Shown here: positions 1 through 8,315 of the stretch, piece by piece
Numbering within the stretch: position 1 is the stretch's first letter
Layout: each line of letters starts with the position of its first letter
NCBI RefSeq assembly: GCF_000472545.1
Contig: NZ_AWZV01000039.1
Coordinates: 1-59,463 of the forward strand
Origin: Burkholderia sp. WSM2232
GTDB taxonomy: Bacteria; Pseudomonadota; Gammaproteobacteria; Burkholderiales; Burkholderiaceae
Length of the DNA stretch: 59,463 bases
Direction: 5' to 3'
The notes under the pieces: generated by a model
The model's input: only the letters and a program-made list of their open reading frames with translations
Databases searched by the model: none
Told to the model about the DNA's origin: nothing
Program-made: the position numbers and the translations under genes

Positions 1-95
1 TGGGCTTGGGCTTGGGCTTGGGCTTGGGCTTGGGCTTGGGCTTGGGCTTGGGCTTGGGCTTGGGCTTGGGCTTGGGCTTGGGCTTGGGCTTGGGC
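1..95. repeat. (TGGGCT)n hexanucleotide microsatellite
   Basis: Fifteen perfect TGGGCT units run from the first base of the window to position 90, followed by a partial TGGGC. The array is cut by the window edge, so its full length is unknown. The unit is a multiple of three: it reads Gly-Leu on the plus strand and Ala-Gln, Pro-Lys or Ser-Pro on the minus strand, so gain or loss of units would not shift a frame crossing it. I see no convincing gene entering the array from the right on either strand; minus-strand frames between 96 and 300 are broken by stops close to it. Confidence 0.95.
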
Positions 96-303
96 CCTGG
101 CGCAGGCTCAGCATCTAGCAGGCTTGCCCTTTGGCGCAGGTTTCAGCTTGAGCGCCGGTTTGCCCCTGAGCGCCGGTTGTCACGCGCGCCGGTTGGCACG
201 GCATGCGTCGATGGATACGCGCGTCCTATGCCATCCGGCTAATGTCGCCGTCGCAGCGTTTGCGCTATGCTGAACCGTCGATTGTGTTTACAGGGAGCCC
301 GTC

Positions 304-516
304 ATGACGAGCAAAAAGCGCAGCGCACCGCCGTCCGTCGCTAAGCAGACGGACCGGGCGCTCGACTCAACCGAGAGCCGCCTCGACGAGGCGCTGGAAG
401 AAAGTTTTCCTGCGAGCGATCCGATTGCTGTTCACGAGCGCGACGCACATCGGGCGTCTGAATCGCAACCGCAAACGCAACCGCAACAGCCCATCGCAGG
501 GAAGAAGCGGCGCTAG
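304..516 (+). CDS. Small conserved hypothetical protein with an ESFPASDP motif
   Basis: A 70-residue, highly charged protein with no signal peptide or membrane segment. Residues about 26-42 carry the stretch LDEALEESFPASDP, a signature I recognise from many small proteobacterial proteins of unknown function. The C-terminus is Gln/Pro-rich and ends with a basic KKRR tail, which suggests contact with nucleic acid or another acidic partner, although that is only inference. A GGGAG ribosome-binding site lies seven bases before the ATG. It stands alone on the plus strand, upstream of and convergent with the DUF2968 gene. Function unknown; that it is a real gene is fairly secure because of the motif and the binding site. 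Confidence 0.75.
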   Translation: MTSKKRSAPPSVAKQTDRALDSTESRLDEALEESFPASDPIAVHERDAHRASESQPQTQPQQPIAGKKRR

Positions 517-843
517 CGCGCCGACGGCGATAAGAGCCTGCGCTGCAGCCATGACTCGCGCAGTCTGCGCGAAGAAAGTCATGTGGCTCGACCAAGGCCG
601 CGTTGGCGGGCTTCATCGGCAAACGCCCCGGCGAGTCGCATGTCGCGCTAACTCCCGTTAAGCCGGGCGGGACGTTAAGCCGGGCAGGACGTCTTTCCGG
701 TTTCGGACCTCCGTTTATGCGCCATACGCAGTGGCTTCTGCGCTGCGCGCTTCGCGTCCCGGAACCTCATGGGCGGCCTCGCCGTGCCACCTGCTTGAAA
801 CAACGCCGCGCCCGGCTCGCGTCGAGCCATCGCGCCGCCAGGA
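517..843. other. Gene-free interval
   Basis: This sits between two convergent genes. No coding region is supported. It contains a 17-bp direct repeat (GTTAAGCCGGGCGGGAC and a one-mismatch copy) at 657-673 and 674-690. No clear terminator hairpin with a T-run was found. Confidence 0.5.
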
Positions 844-1566
844 TCAATGCGCGGGCAAGCCGCTTTCCAGTTGCCGTTGCAGTTCGCGCACCTGGCGCTG
901 TGCCGCACGCAGTTGTTCCTGCGCGGCAGCCTTTTGCTGGGCCAGCGCGGTCGCCTCGGCACGGGTCTGTTGCTGCTGGTTCGCCACGATGGTCTGCTGC
1001 TGACGCGCAACGTCCAGATCCGCCTGCAGACGATTCGCGCGGCTTTGCGACAACGCGATCATGCGCTCAGTGAACGCCTTTTGCGCTTCAAGTTGCGTGC
1101 GACGAATTTCCACGTCCGACAGTTGCATGGTCTGGCGCACGAAATCGCGGTAGATCATTTCTGCGCGCGCCGAGTCCTGCGTCTTGATCACGCGCCAAAA
1201 GTTCTTCTGCTGGAAGAGCGCCACGTAGTAAGTCATCTCCTTACCGTGGAACAGCAGGCTTGCGCCGTAACTGCCGTTGTACGTGGTGCGCAGCTCGCTC
1301 AGGTCGGAGCCCTTGATCATCTGCTGCAATTCCGCGACATTCCCCGCGGCGGATTGCTTCGCCTCCTCGGGCGTGAGCGCCGAGGTCTGGACTTGCGTCT
1401 GCGCCGGCAGCGGCGTGGATGGCAGTGCGACTGTCGCACCCGGCTGGGAAACCACGCCCGACGCTGCGTTGTTATCAGGCTGGGCCTGTGCGCAGGCGCC
1501 TTGTGCTACCCCCAACGCCATGATCGCAGCCACGGCGATCTGTCGTAGTTTCGACTTTTGGTCCAT
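844..1566 (-). CDS. DUF2968-like exported coiled-coil protein
   Basis: A 240-residue protein with an N-terminal signal peptide (hydrophobic AVAAIMALGVAQGACA, about residues 11-26, cleaved before QAQP). The middle segment around NGSYGASLLFHGKEMTYYVALFQ matches what I remember of DUF2968, a family largely confined to Burkholderia relatives. The C-terminal half (about 150-235) is rich in Gln, Ala and Arg, has long heptad-like runs and is predicted to form a coiled coil. The function is unknown; a periplasmic structural or scaffold role is inference. It lies 49 bases downstream of the sigma-54 activator on the same strand, so it may be the last gene of the tad transcript. AGGA lies a few bases before its ATG. 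Confidence 0.8.
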   Translation of the reverse strand: MDQKSKLRQIAVAAIMALGVAQGACAQAQPDNNAASGVVSQPGATVALPSTPLPAQTQVQTSALTPEEAKQSAAGNVAELQQMIKGSDLSELRTTYNGSYGASLLFHGKEMTYYVALFQQKNFWRVIKTQDSARAEMIYRDFVRQTMQLSDVEIRRTQLEAQKAFTERMIALSQSRANRLQADLDVARQQQTIVANQQQQTRAEATALAQQKAAAQEQLRAAQRQVRELQRQLESGLPAH

Positions 1567-1615
1567 GTAATTCCTGCTTCAACAGTTTTTGTTTTAGTTC
1601 CCAATCGTCTCATTA

Positions 1616-3007
1616 TTACTCACTTTCGCGAATTTCGGGCTCTTCGTCGAAAATTTGGTACTTACGCATTTTCTCCCACAGCACCTTGCGGCTGATGCCC
1701 AGGTAGAGCGCCGTATCCTGACGGCGCCAGCCGTTGGCCTCGAGCGCGGCGATCACGCGCTCGCGCTCGGCCATGTCCCATTTGCTGCGGTCGACCAGCA
1801 CCTGGGCCGCGCTCTCCGCCGGCACCGGCTGCGTGCTGCGGGCGAGCGCGAGCAGACGCTGCAGGCGCGCGGCGTCCCATGCGCCGATCTGGCGCACCGT
1901 CACGCCAATGCGTTCCGCGAGGTTGCGCAACTCGCGCACATTGCCCGGAAAGTAGGTATCGGCGACAGCGTCCGCGAGCCAGTACGGCAGATCGGGCAGA
2001 CTGGCGAGCCGCCCGGCGCCCACCACCTGCGCAATGAACGCCTTGAAGATCGCGATCTTGTCGACCGCGCCCCGCTCTTCCAGCGACGGAATTTTCAGCT
2101 CGATCACCGCCAGCCGGTAGTACAAGTCCGCGCGGAATGTGCCGTCCTTCACGAGTTGCGGCAAATGCTTGTTGGTCGCGGCCACGAGCCGGAAATCGAG
2201 CTTGACCGGCGTGGCCGAGCCGATCCGCGTGACGGCGCTGTCTTCGAGCACGCGCAACAGCTTGACCTGCTGATAAAGCGGCAAATCGCCGATTTCGTCG
2301 AGAAAAAGCGTGCCGCCGTCGGCCTGCTCGAAATAGCCTTTGTGTGCGACCACGGCGCCGGTGAACGAGCCCTTAGAGTGGCCGAAAAACAGCGACTCGA
2401 ACAGGCCGTCGGGAATCGCGCCGCAATTCACCGCGACGAACGGGCCCTTGCCATAGCGGCTGTGCTTCTCGTGCAGCAACTGGGCGATGCGCTCCTTGCC
2501 TACGCCGGTCTCGCCGTGCACGAGCACGCTCGTATCGCAGTCGGCGAAGGTGTCCACTTCGTGCAGCAGCGCCTGCATGCATTCCGAGTTCGCGATCATC
2601 GCGTCCGATTCATGCGTCTTCGCGCTGTGCGCGCGCATTTGCAGCACGAGCTTCGTCACCATGCCGCGCAGCTCCGCACAGGTGAAGTCGAGCGGCAGAA
2701 TGTGCGAATACTCGGCCGGGTACATGGACGGATCGTGGTCGCGCGGCGCAGCGCCGACCCACACGACCGGAATGCCGTGCGCGGCCTGCCAGTCGCGCAT
2801 GATGAGCGCGCCGCTGTCGATCACCGAAACGCTGATGATCGCGAGCGAAGGCCGCTGTGCGCTGCGCTCGGGCGAGATGGCGATGTCGTCGGCACGGATC
2901 ACCTCGACGTCGAAGCTTGCCATGCAGCGCGCGACCCGGTCGAGAATGTCGGCCTTGCCCTCCCAGACATAGATGTCGAGTTCCTCGATTTTGGTGGTGG
3001 TTCTCAT
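1616..3007 (-). CDS. Sigma-54-dependent transcriptional activator (Fis-type), tad-linked
   Basis: A 463-residue bacterial enhancer-binding protein. The N-terminal about 140 residues resemble a degenerate receiver-like domain. The AAA+ core follows, with Walker A GETGVGKE near 165-172, the sigma-54 contact loop GSFTGA near 213-218 (usual form GAFTGA; Ala to Ser), and Walker B GGTLFLDEIGD. A C-terminal Fis-type helix-turn-helix lies in the last 45 residues (ALEANGWRRQDTALYLGIS). The chosen ATG at 3007 lies just past the TadG stop; a longer TTG-started frame to 3051 would overlap TadG and is less likely. It is the penultimate gene of the tad cluster. The best sigma-54 promoter in the window is at 15540, ahead of the divergent lipoprotein gene, so that gene is a candidate target (inference). 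Confidence 0.93.
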   Translation of the reverse strand: MRTTTKIEELDIYVWEGKADILDRVARCMASFDVEVIRADDIAISPERSAQRPSLAIISVSVIDSGALIMRDWQAAHGIPVVWVGAAPRDHDPSMYPAEYSHILPLDFTCAELRGMVTKLVLQMRAHSAKTHESDAMIANSECMQALLHEVDTFADCDTSVLVHGETGVGKERIAQLLHEKHSRYGKGPFVAVNCGAIPDGLFESLFFGHSKGSFTGAVVAHKGYFEQADGGTLFLDEIGDLPLYQQVKLLRVLEDSAVTRIGSATPVKLDFRLVAATNKHLPQLVKDGTFRADLYYRLAVIELKIPSLEERGAVDKIAIFKAFIAQVVGAGRLASLPDLPYWLADAVADTYFPGNVRELRNLAERIGVTVRQIGAWDAARLQRLLALARSTQPVPAESAAQVLVDRSKWDMAERERVIAALEANGWRRQDTALYLGISRKVLWEKMRKYQIFDEEPEIRESE

Positions 3008-3017
3008 GGTCGCCGAA

Positions 3018-4826
3018 TCAGTAAACCAGTTGTGCCTGACCGCAGGCAAGTCCGAGGTCGTGAACCGTGCTCACACCTAGCTGCACACCGAGCAGTTGCA
3101 GGAGCGGCACGAGCAGCAGGTCGAGCGAATTGAGCACGGGCGTAAGGACGCCGGCGAGCGCGCTGAGGAGCGGCGCCGCGAGCCGGGTAATGTCGATGCC
3201 GAGCGCGGTGGCGTGCATCGAGCCAGCGAGCCCGCTCGCGAGCTGGCTCAGGAGACCGCTCGTGGCCGAACCGAGCGCGTCGCTATTGAGGCTCTGATAG
3301 TCGTCGCCGTCGCCGCTTACGTTGTCAAAGCGCAGCACGCCGGGCGCGGGCTGCATGCTCAGATTCATGCCGTTTTCCGGCGAACTGGTGCCGACGCTCA
3401 CGTCGATCAAGCCGAGGCTCAACAGCGGCACGCTCACGGACGTCAGCGACGCGGGCTTCGAGCAGGTCGTGGGCGCCGTCGAATTGGTCAGATTGCCCGC
3501 CGCATCGCCGCCCGCGCAGAGCGACACGAGGCCTGGCCTCACCGAGATCCAGCTGTAGCTCGTGGCCTTCTGCGTCGAACACTGGGTGGTCTGCAATGCG
3601 GCGGTGCCAGGCGCGACTTCCAGATAGATCGGCAGGTTCAGAAGATTCACGTTGACGAGCGACGGAAAGCCCGCGCCGAGTCCAACGTTCAGGTTGACCA
3701 GTTGCACGTTCAGATACAGCTGCACCGAGGCCGAGTGCGCGCTCGTGCGGGGCGTGCCGTCTGCATAGTTGCCGGCCTCGCCGACCGCGATCACCGGCGG
3801 CTTGAGAATCCGCGCTTGCGCCGTTACGTTCGCGAGCGGGCTCAGATTGAGCGCGGTGCCGAGATTGACCGCGGAAGTGCCGTGCGCGATTTCGGCGGCG
3901 ATCATCAGCGCGTCGAGTGCGTTGATGGTGGCAGAGGCCGCCGCCTCAGGACTGGCGAGCCCGATGGCGAGCAAGCCGCTCGCGCCCGTGGTGTCGCCAA
4001 GATTGACTCTCGTCGATCCGGTCGATGCGCCCGCAATCGTGGTGAGCCCGCTGATTACGCTCGCGCTCGCCACGTTGCCCTGACCTAACGCCGTCGCCAT
4101 GGCGGTGGCGAGTTCCGCCACCGTCACCTGCGTCTGCAGCAACTGCGACATCGAAGCGACGCCTAAGGCGGCGGCCAGTTCCGATAACGTCAACTGCGCG
4201 GTGGCAAGCCCCTGATAGGAGCCGACGTCGAGATTCACGTTGCTGCCGAGCAAGGCGCTTAACAGTCCGTTGAGCGCACCGCCGGACAGGCCCGCAATCG
4301 ACGTGCTCAGCGAAAACGCTCGAACGTTGGTGGCCTGTGCGACGGCGCTTGCGCTCAGCTCGCGCGTCTGCCCGACCAGGAACAGAAACGGCACCGGCCG
4401 GCTCACCACGACCTGCAACGCATTGATCGGCGTACCCGACGCCGCGAAATACGACTGGCCGGCATTGGCCGACGGATCCCATCGTCCGCAGGTCGACTGG
4501 ACTGTGCCGTCTCCGGGCAGACCGTTGGCGCTCGCGTTCAGTTGCGCGGAGTTCGCGGCCGCGGCACAGCCGCCCGCGCTGCCGATAAGCTGCACGCCGG
4601 CTGCGGCGGCCAGATCGGCGGTACGCTGCAGGTCGCGGCGCGCGTAATAGAAGTGGCCGATATCGACCGCGCCGAGGGCGATCACCGCGAGGCTCACCCA
4701 CACCGCCGCCAGCAACGCAATCGCGCCACGCTGCGGGCGCGCGAGACCGCCGAGCGCGCCGCGACGCTGCGCGCGCGCGAAGCGAGGCCGTGTGCAAAGG
4801 CCGCGGGCAGGAGCGCGTGATTGCAT
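3018..4826 (-). CDS. tadG: TadG-like pilus assembly protein
   Basis: A 602-residue protein. After a basic leader, residues about 31-80 form the Tad N-terminal signature: QRGAIALLAAVW followed by a transmembrane helix and then FYYARRDLQRTADLAAAAG. The remaining 500 or so residues are exported, low in charge and rich in Ala, Leu, Ser and Thr, with Cys residues that may pair outside the membrane. In Tad systems such proteins are minor pilin-like or tip and anchor components. The start codon lies one base after the stop of the DUF3613 gene, so translation is tightly coupled. The protein is longer than many TadG proteins, which fits a large divergent exported part. Confidence 0.85.
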   Translation of the reverse strand: MQSRAPARGLCTRPRFARAQRRGALGGLARPQRGAIALLAAVWVSLAVIALGAVDIGHFYYARRDLQRTADLAAAAGVQLIGSAGGCAAAANSAQLNASANGLPGDGTVQSTCGRWDPSANAGQSYFAASGTPINALQVVVSRPVPFLFLVGQTRELSASAVAQATNVRAFSLSTSIAGLSGGALNGLLSALLGSNVNLDVGSYQGLATAQLTLSELAAALGVASMSQLLQTQVTVAELATAMATALGQGNVASASVISGLTTIAGASTGSTRVNLGDTTGASGLLAIGLASPEAAASATINALDALMIAAEIAHGTSAVNLGTALNLSPLANVTAQARILKPPVIAVGEAGNYADGTPRTSAHSASVQLYLNVQLVNLNVGLGAGFPSLVNVNLLNLPIYLEVAPGTAALQTTQCSTQKATSYSWISVRPGLVSLCAGGDAAGNLTNSTAPTTCSKPASLTSVSVPLLSLGLIDVSVGTSSPENGMNLSMQPAPGVLRFDNVSGDGDDYQSLNSDALGSATSGLLSQLASGLAGSMHATALGIDITRLAAPLLSALAGVLTPVLNSLDLLLVPLLQLLGVQLGVSTVHDLGLACGQAQLVY

Positions 4827-4827
4827 G

Positions 4828-5217
4828 TCAGTTCTGCGGCAATTGCCCTGTCAGGCCCGTACCCTGGCTGCCGCTGTTGCCCTGGTTGAGCGCCGACCCA
4901 TACAGATCGGGAATGCGCGATCTGAACGACTGCATGTAACGCCGATACGCGAGCCCCGCCTGTTCGCCGGGCATCGGCTGGGCGGCCGCGGCCTGCGCGT
5001 TGCTGCGCTGAAGCGCGAGCCACGCCGACGTGGCATGCCCGACTTCGCTGCGTTTGGCCGGCGGCTCGCCGCTCGGCGCTGACTGCGCGCATACGTTGCC
5101 GGCGCCGGCACCCACCGCCGCGAGCGCGAGCAGCAACGCCCGAACGACCAGCCATTGGCGCAGCCGACATGGTTGAGTATTTCTCACGCTTTCCTCCGCG
5201 GCCACGCCGCCTGTCAT
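4828..5217 (-). CDS. DUF3613 domain protein of the tad locus
   Basis: A 129-residue exported protein: a hydrophobic segment at about 24-43 ends in VCAQS, a likely signal peptidase I site. The mature part contains SAWLALQRSNAQAA followed by AYRRYMQSFRSRIPDLYG, the hallmarks I associate with DUF3613, found in Burkholderiales tad clusters. Function unknown; a small periplasmic pilus-assembly factor is a reasonable guess. It overlaps the tadD stop by four bases (ATGA) and is followed one base later by tadG, so it is firmly inside the operon. The tail is Gly/Ser/Asn/Gln-rich. Confidence 0.8.
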   Translation of the reverse strand: MTGGVAAEESVRNTQPCRLRQWLVVRALLLALAAVGAGAGNVCAQSAPSGEPPAKRSEVGHATSAWLALQRSNAQAAAAQPMPGEQAGLAYRRYMQSFRSRIPDLYGSALNQGNSGSQGTGLTGQLPQN

Positions 5218-6071
5218 TGTGCGAACCGTTGCAGAAGGCGCGGCGCCGGTTCAATTGTGTCGTGCGCGCTTGCCACCGTGCCCGCAGGCGCAGCCAGCAG
5301 ACTCTGCGCCGGGGCCATGCCGCCCGCGCCGGCGCGTGCGCCACTGCGGGCGGCAGCGACCTTCGCCGCGTCGGCGCGGATTGCCGCGCGCACATCGAGT
5401 GCGAGCTTCTGCTCGTTCATCAGCGCCTGCGCCTCGCTCGCCTGCCCGCTCGCAAGCAGGAACAGCGCGATATTGCTGACGATTTTCGGATTGGCCGCAT
5501 CCAGTTCGGCCGCCTTCATCAACGGCACCCGCGCGCCCGCGACGTCGCCCGCCCGCAGGCGCGCATAGCCCAGGTCGGAGAGCACCGTCGCATCGGTCGG
5601 CGCGAAAAGCGCCGCTTGCTCCAGCTCGCTCGCCGCGCGGCCGAAGTCGCCCTGCCCGCCCGCGATCAGACCGAGGCCGCGATGACCGCGCGCCGCCAGC
5701 GGCGTGTGCAGCAACTCTCTGTAGGCGGCCGCGCTCGCGTCGGGTTGAGCGGTCATGCGCAGCGCGTCCGCGCGCAGCAGAGTCGAATCGGGCGAGACGC
5801 CGTACTGTTTTTCATAAGCGTCGATATGCGCGAGCGACGCGAAGTACAGGCCCTGCTGCTGCATCCGATCGATCAGGCCGAGATACATGCCCGGCGTGTC
5901 GGGCGCGGGATCGCGCCGCGCCTGCGCAAGCAGCGCCTCGCGCTCGGCCTGTGGGCCGACGCCGTACCCGGACTGCTGCGACGCGCACGCGCCGAGCAAA
6001 GCGAGCGCCGCTGCCGCGCAGGCGCAACGCATCGCATGGGAAAATTGCTTCGGTATCTTGATGAATTTCAT
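5214..6071 (-). CDS. tadD: TadD-like TPR lipoprotein
   Basis: A 285-residue outer-membrane lipoprotein. The lipobox ALLGAC places the modified cysteine at residue 29; the following Ala-Ser does not signal inner-membrane retention. Residues about 85-215 are tetratricopeptide repeats (for example AAYRELLHTPLAARGHRGLG and ATVLSDLGYARLRAGD). The C-terminus is an Ala/Gly-rich linker. TadD proteins are thought to help the Tad secretin assemble at the outer membrane, in the manner of pilotins. It sits ten bases after tadC and overlaps the DUF3613 start by four bases. Confidence 0.9.
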   Translation of the reverse strand: MKFIKIPKQFSHAMRCACAAAALALLGACASQQSGYGVGPQAEREALLAQARRDPAPDTPGMYLGLIDRMQQQGLYFASLAHIDAYEKQYGVSPDSTLLRADALRMTAQPDASAAAYRELLHTPLAARGHRGLGLIAGGQGDFGRAASELEQAALFAPTDATVLSDLGYARLRAGDVAGARVPLMKAAELDAANPKIVSNIALFLLASGQASEAQALMNEQKLALDVRAAIRADAAKVAAARSGARAGAGGMAPAQSLLAAPAGTVASAHDTIEPAPRLLQRFAQ

Positions 6072-6081
6072 TGCTGTTTTC

Positions 6082-7107
6082 CTAGCGGTGCATTGTCTTC
6101 AGCGAGTGCGACACCGACAGCACGCCTGGCCCCGCGGTGACGATCATCAGCGCGGGCAGCAGGGTCAGGATCATGACGCCGGTCATCTTCACCGCCATGC
6201 GGCCGATCCGTTCGCGCAGCATCGCGCGGCGGGTTTCGCGCAGGCGGTCGCCGAACTGCTTGAGGGGTTCCTGTACCGCGCCGCCGTGCCGGTCCACCTG
6301 AATCAGCAGGCGCACGACCGCGCGCAGATCTTCGTTGTCGAAGCTCGAAGCAAGCCGCGCGAGCGACTGCTCGCGCGTGCGGCCGGCAGCGAACTGACGC
6401 TGCGCGATTTCGAGTTCGCTCGACAGCACCGGCAGGACGCCGCGAAAATCGTTGACCATCACCTGAAGGCTCTGATCGAGCGACAAACCCACGCCCTGCA
6501 GCAGACGCAACAGGTCGACGAGCATCGGCAGTTCGTCGACGACCGCGGCGCGGCGCGCGGTCGCGCGCCGACCCAGCACCACCTTGGGCGCCATTACGCC
6601 GCATACGAAAGCGACGATCACCACCAGCACATAGCGCGGACCTTGCACCTGCGCATGGGCGAGCGTACCCGCGACGAGCGGCAACACCACAGCGCCGACG
6701 ACGCGCGCAATCAGAAAGAGTCCGCGCGCGCGGGCATCGACAAAACCGCATTGTTCGAGGAGCCGCCGGTCCTCGTGCGCAACGAACTGCCGCCCCACCG
6801 GCGTATCGAGCCAGCGGGTGCCGGCGTTTGCGCATCGTTCGAGAAAGCCTTGTATGCCGCGCTGCCGTATGCCGTTGGGCGCGCTCCCACGCGAGGACAA
6901 TGAGGGCGATGCATTCCACCCGGCCCCTGCATGCGGGCTTTTGCTCCCGGCCTCGGCGCTGTGCAGCGCGCGTTCGTCGAGTGCGTGAGCAAGCGTGCGG
7001 GCGCTGCGGCGCGCGGCTGCAAGACGGGCGATCAGCAGACCCGCGAGCAGCAGCAATCCGGTGGCGGCGAGAACGAGCGCAAGCGCGAAGAGCTGGTTCG
7101 GCTGCAT
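6082..7107 (-). CDS. tadC: TadC inner-membrane platform protein
   Basis: A 341-residue type II secretion F-domain protein. Starts at an ATG (MQPNQLFALAL) two bases past the tadB stop; the frame is open further upstream but only as a shadow of tadB. One N-terminal transmembrane helix is followed by a linker, a pair of helices at about 125-175 (FLIARVVGAVVLPLVAG, YVLVVIVAFVCGVMAP), the cytoplasmic F domain with DELPMLVDLLRLLQGVGLSLDQSL, and a final helix (VMILTLLPALMIVTAG). It works with TadB as the cytoplasmic-membrane platform on which the CpaF ATPase acts to polymerise Flp. Confidence 0.92.
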   Translation of the reverse strand: MQPNQLFALALVLAATGLLLLAGLLIARLAAARRSARTLAHALDERALHSAEAGSKSPHAGAGWNASPSLSSRGSAPNGIRQRGIQGFLERCANAGTRWLDTPVGRQFVAHEDRRLLEQCGFVDARARGLFLIARVVGAVVLPLVAGTLAHAQVQGPRYVLVVIVAFVCGVMAPKVVLGRRATARRAAVVDELPMLVDLLRLLQGVGLSLDQSLQVMVNDFRGVLPVLSSELEIAQRQFAAGRTREQSLARLASSFDNEDLRAVVRLLIQVDRHGGAVQEPLKQFGDRLRETRRAMLRERIGRMAVKMTGVMILTLLPALMIVTAGPGVLSVSHSLKTMHR

Positions 7108-7109
7108 CG

Positions 7110-8315
7110 TCAGGCCTTCAACCGGGCGAGCCGGTACAGCAGATACGCGCCCGTCAACTGCAGCGCGAACGCGAGGTAGAGAATCTGCCGGCCGCCCGGA
7201 TCGAACCACATGGAGCCGAAGTAGCGCGGGTTGGTGAGAATCAGAAAGCCGCCTATGCCGATGGGCAGCATGCCGAGCACCCACGACGACAGCCGCGTTT
7301 CCGACGACATCGCCACGAGTTCGCGTTCCGCCTGTTCGAGATCGCGCATGAACGACGACATGCGATCGAGCATCACGTCGGCGCGGCCGCCGTACTTCAC
7401 CGAGAGCCGCAGCACCGCACCCAGCAGTTCCAGTTCGCGCGCGCCGTACAGCACGGCGACGTGCGAAAGCGCGCGGTCGATCTCGACGCCCGACCTCAGC
7501 ATCCGCGAAACGTGATCGAGACATTCGCGCAGCGGCGCCTCGGTGGTTTGCAGCGACGCCTGGAACGCGGCGGGCACACTGTTACCGAGCGTGATCAGAC
7601 GCACGATGCCGTCCAGAAACGACGGCAGTTGCCGCACGATCGCCTGGCGGCGGCGGCTCGCGCGCATCGACATGATGAAGTACAGAAACACCGCGCAGCC
7701 CGACAGCGTGACGGCGGCGGCAAGCGGCCCGCCCTGGCTGCCGGCCAGAAGGCACAAGACGATGACGAGAGCCGTGACGGCGAGAAGCGGCGCGCGCGCC
7801 TGACGCAGCCCGGCGCGGTTCAGCATCGCGGTGATTGCATAGCGCGCGCGTGCGGCGAGATAGCGCAGATGCGCATGGAGGCCGGCGTCAGCGGCCGGCG
7901 CTTGTGGTGTGAACACGATGCCAGGCGCAGCCGACGCAGCGCGACGCGCGGCAGCGGACGCCGATCCCGCAGCCGATCCCGCAGCCCGGCCCGCAGCCGT
8001 GCCCGCAGCCGTGCCCGAAGATGCAGCGAAGCCCGACGCATTGCGGAACCCGCTTGCGGCGACGCCCGCAGCGCCCGAAGTTCCCCCTGCACCCGCAGGC
8101 CCGGGCATTGCGCCAACTGCGGCTCGCGCCGCGGAACCTGCCTCAGCCCCGACCGCCGCCCCTGGCACCGCCGGCTTCGCGACGCTCATACGGCTGTCGA
8201 TGAAGCGCTCGGCACTCACCTGCTCCTTGCGTTGCGCGCCGCGCTGCAGGATCAGCAGCGCGGCCGCTGCGCACAGCAACGCGAGCGCGGCAAAAATCAA
8301 CGCCGCGCTAGACAT
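7110..8315 (-). CDS. tadB: TadB inner-membrane platform protein
   Basis: A 401-residue protein paired with TadC. The start (MSSAALIFAALAL) overlaps the end of cpaF by eight bases; the longer open frame upstream is a shadow of cpaF. It has one N-terminal helix, then an Ala/Gly/Ser-rich low-complexity insertion of about 80 residues, two helices, and the F domain (LPSFLDGIVRLITLGNSVPAAFQ). A C-terminal helix pair follows (WVLGMLPIGIGGFLILTN, ILYLAFALQLTGAYLLY). The insertion is longer than I would expect in typical TadB and contains short Ala-Gly repeats in both the DNA and the protein. Confidence 0.92.
   Translation of the reverse strand: MSSAALIFAALALLCAAAALLILQRGAQRKEQVSAERFIDSRMSVAKPAVPGAAVGAEAGSAARAAVGAMPGPAGAGGTSGAAGVAASGFRNASGFAASSGTAAGTAAGRAAGSAAGSASAAARRAASAAPGIVFTPQAPAADAGLHAHLRYLAARARYAITAMLNRAGLRQARAPLLAVTALVIVLCLLAGSQGGPLAAAVTLSGCAVFLYFIMSMRASRRRQAIVRQLPSFLDGIVRLITLGNSVPAAFQASLQTTEAPLRECLDHVSRMLRSGVEIDRALSHVAVLYGARELELLGAVLRLSVKYGGRADVMLDRMSSFMRDLEQAERELVAMSSETRLSSWVLGMLPIGIGGFLILTNPRYFGSMWFDPGGRQILYLAFALQLTGAYLLYRLARLKA

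Noticed and set aside
6..242. Open frame reading Gly-Leu repeats on the plus strand
   Set aside because: Produced by the hexamer microsatellite; no ribosome-binding site and no protein-like continuation.
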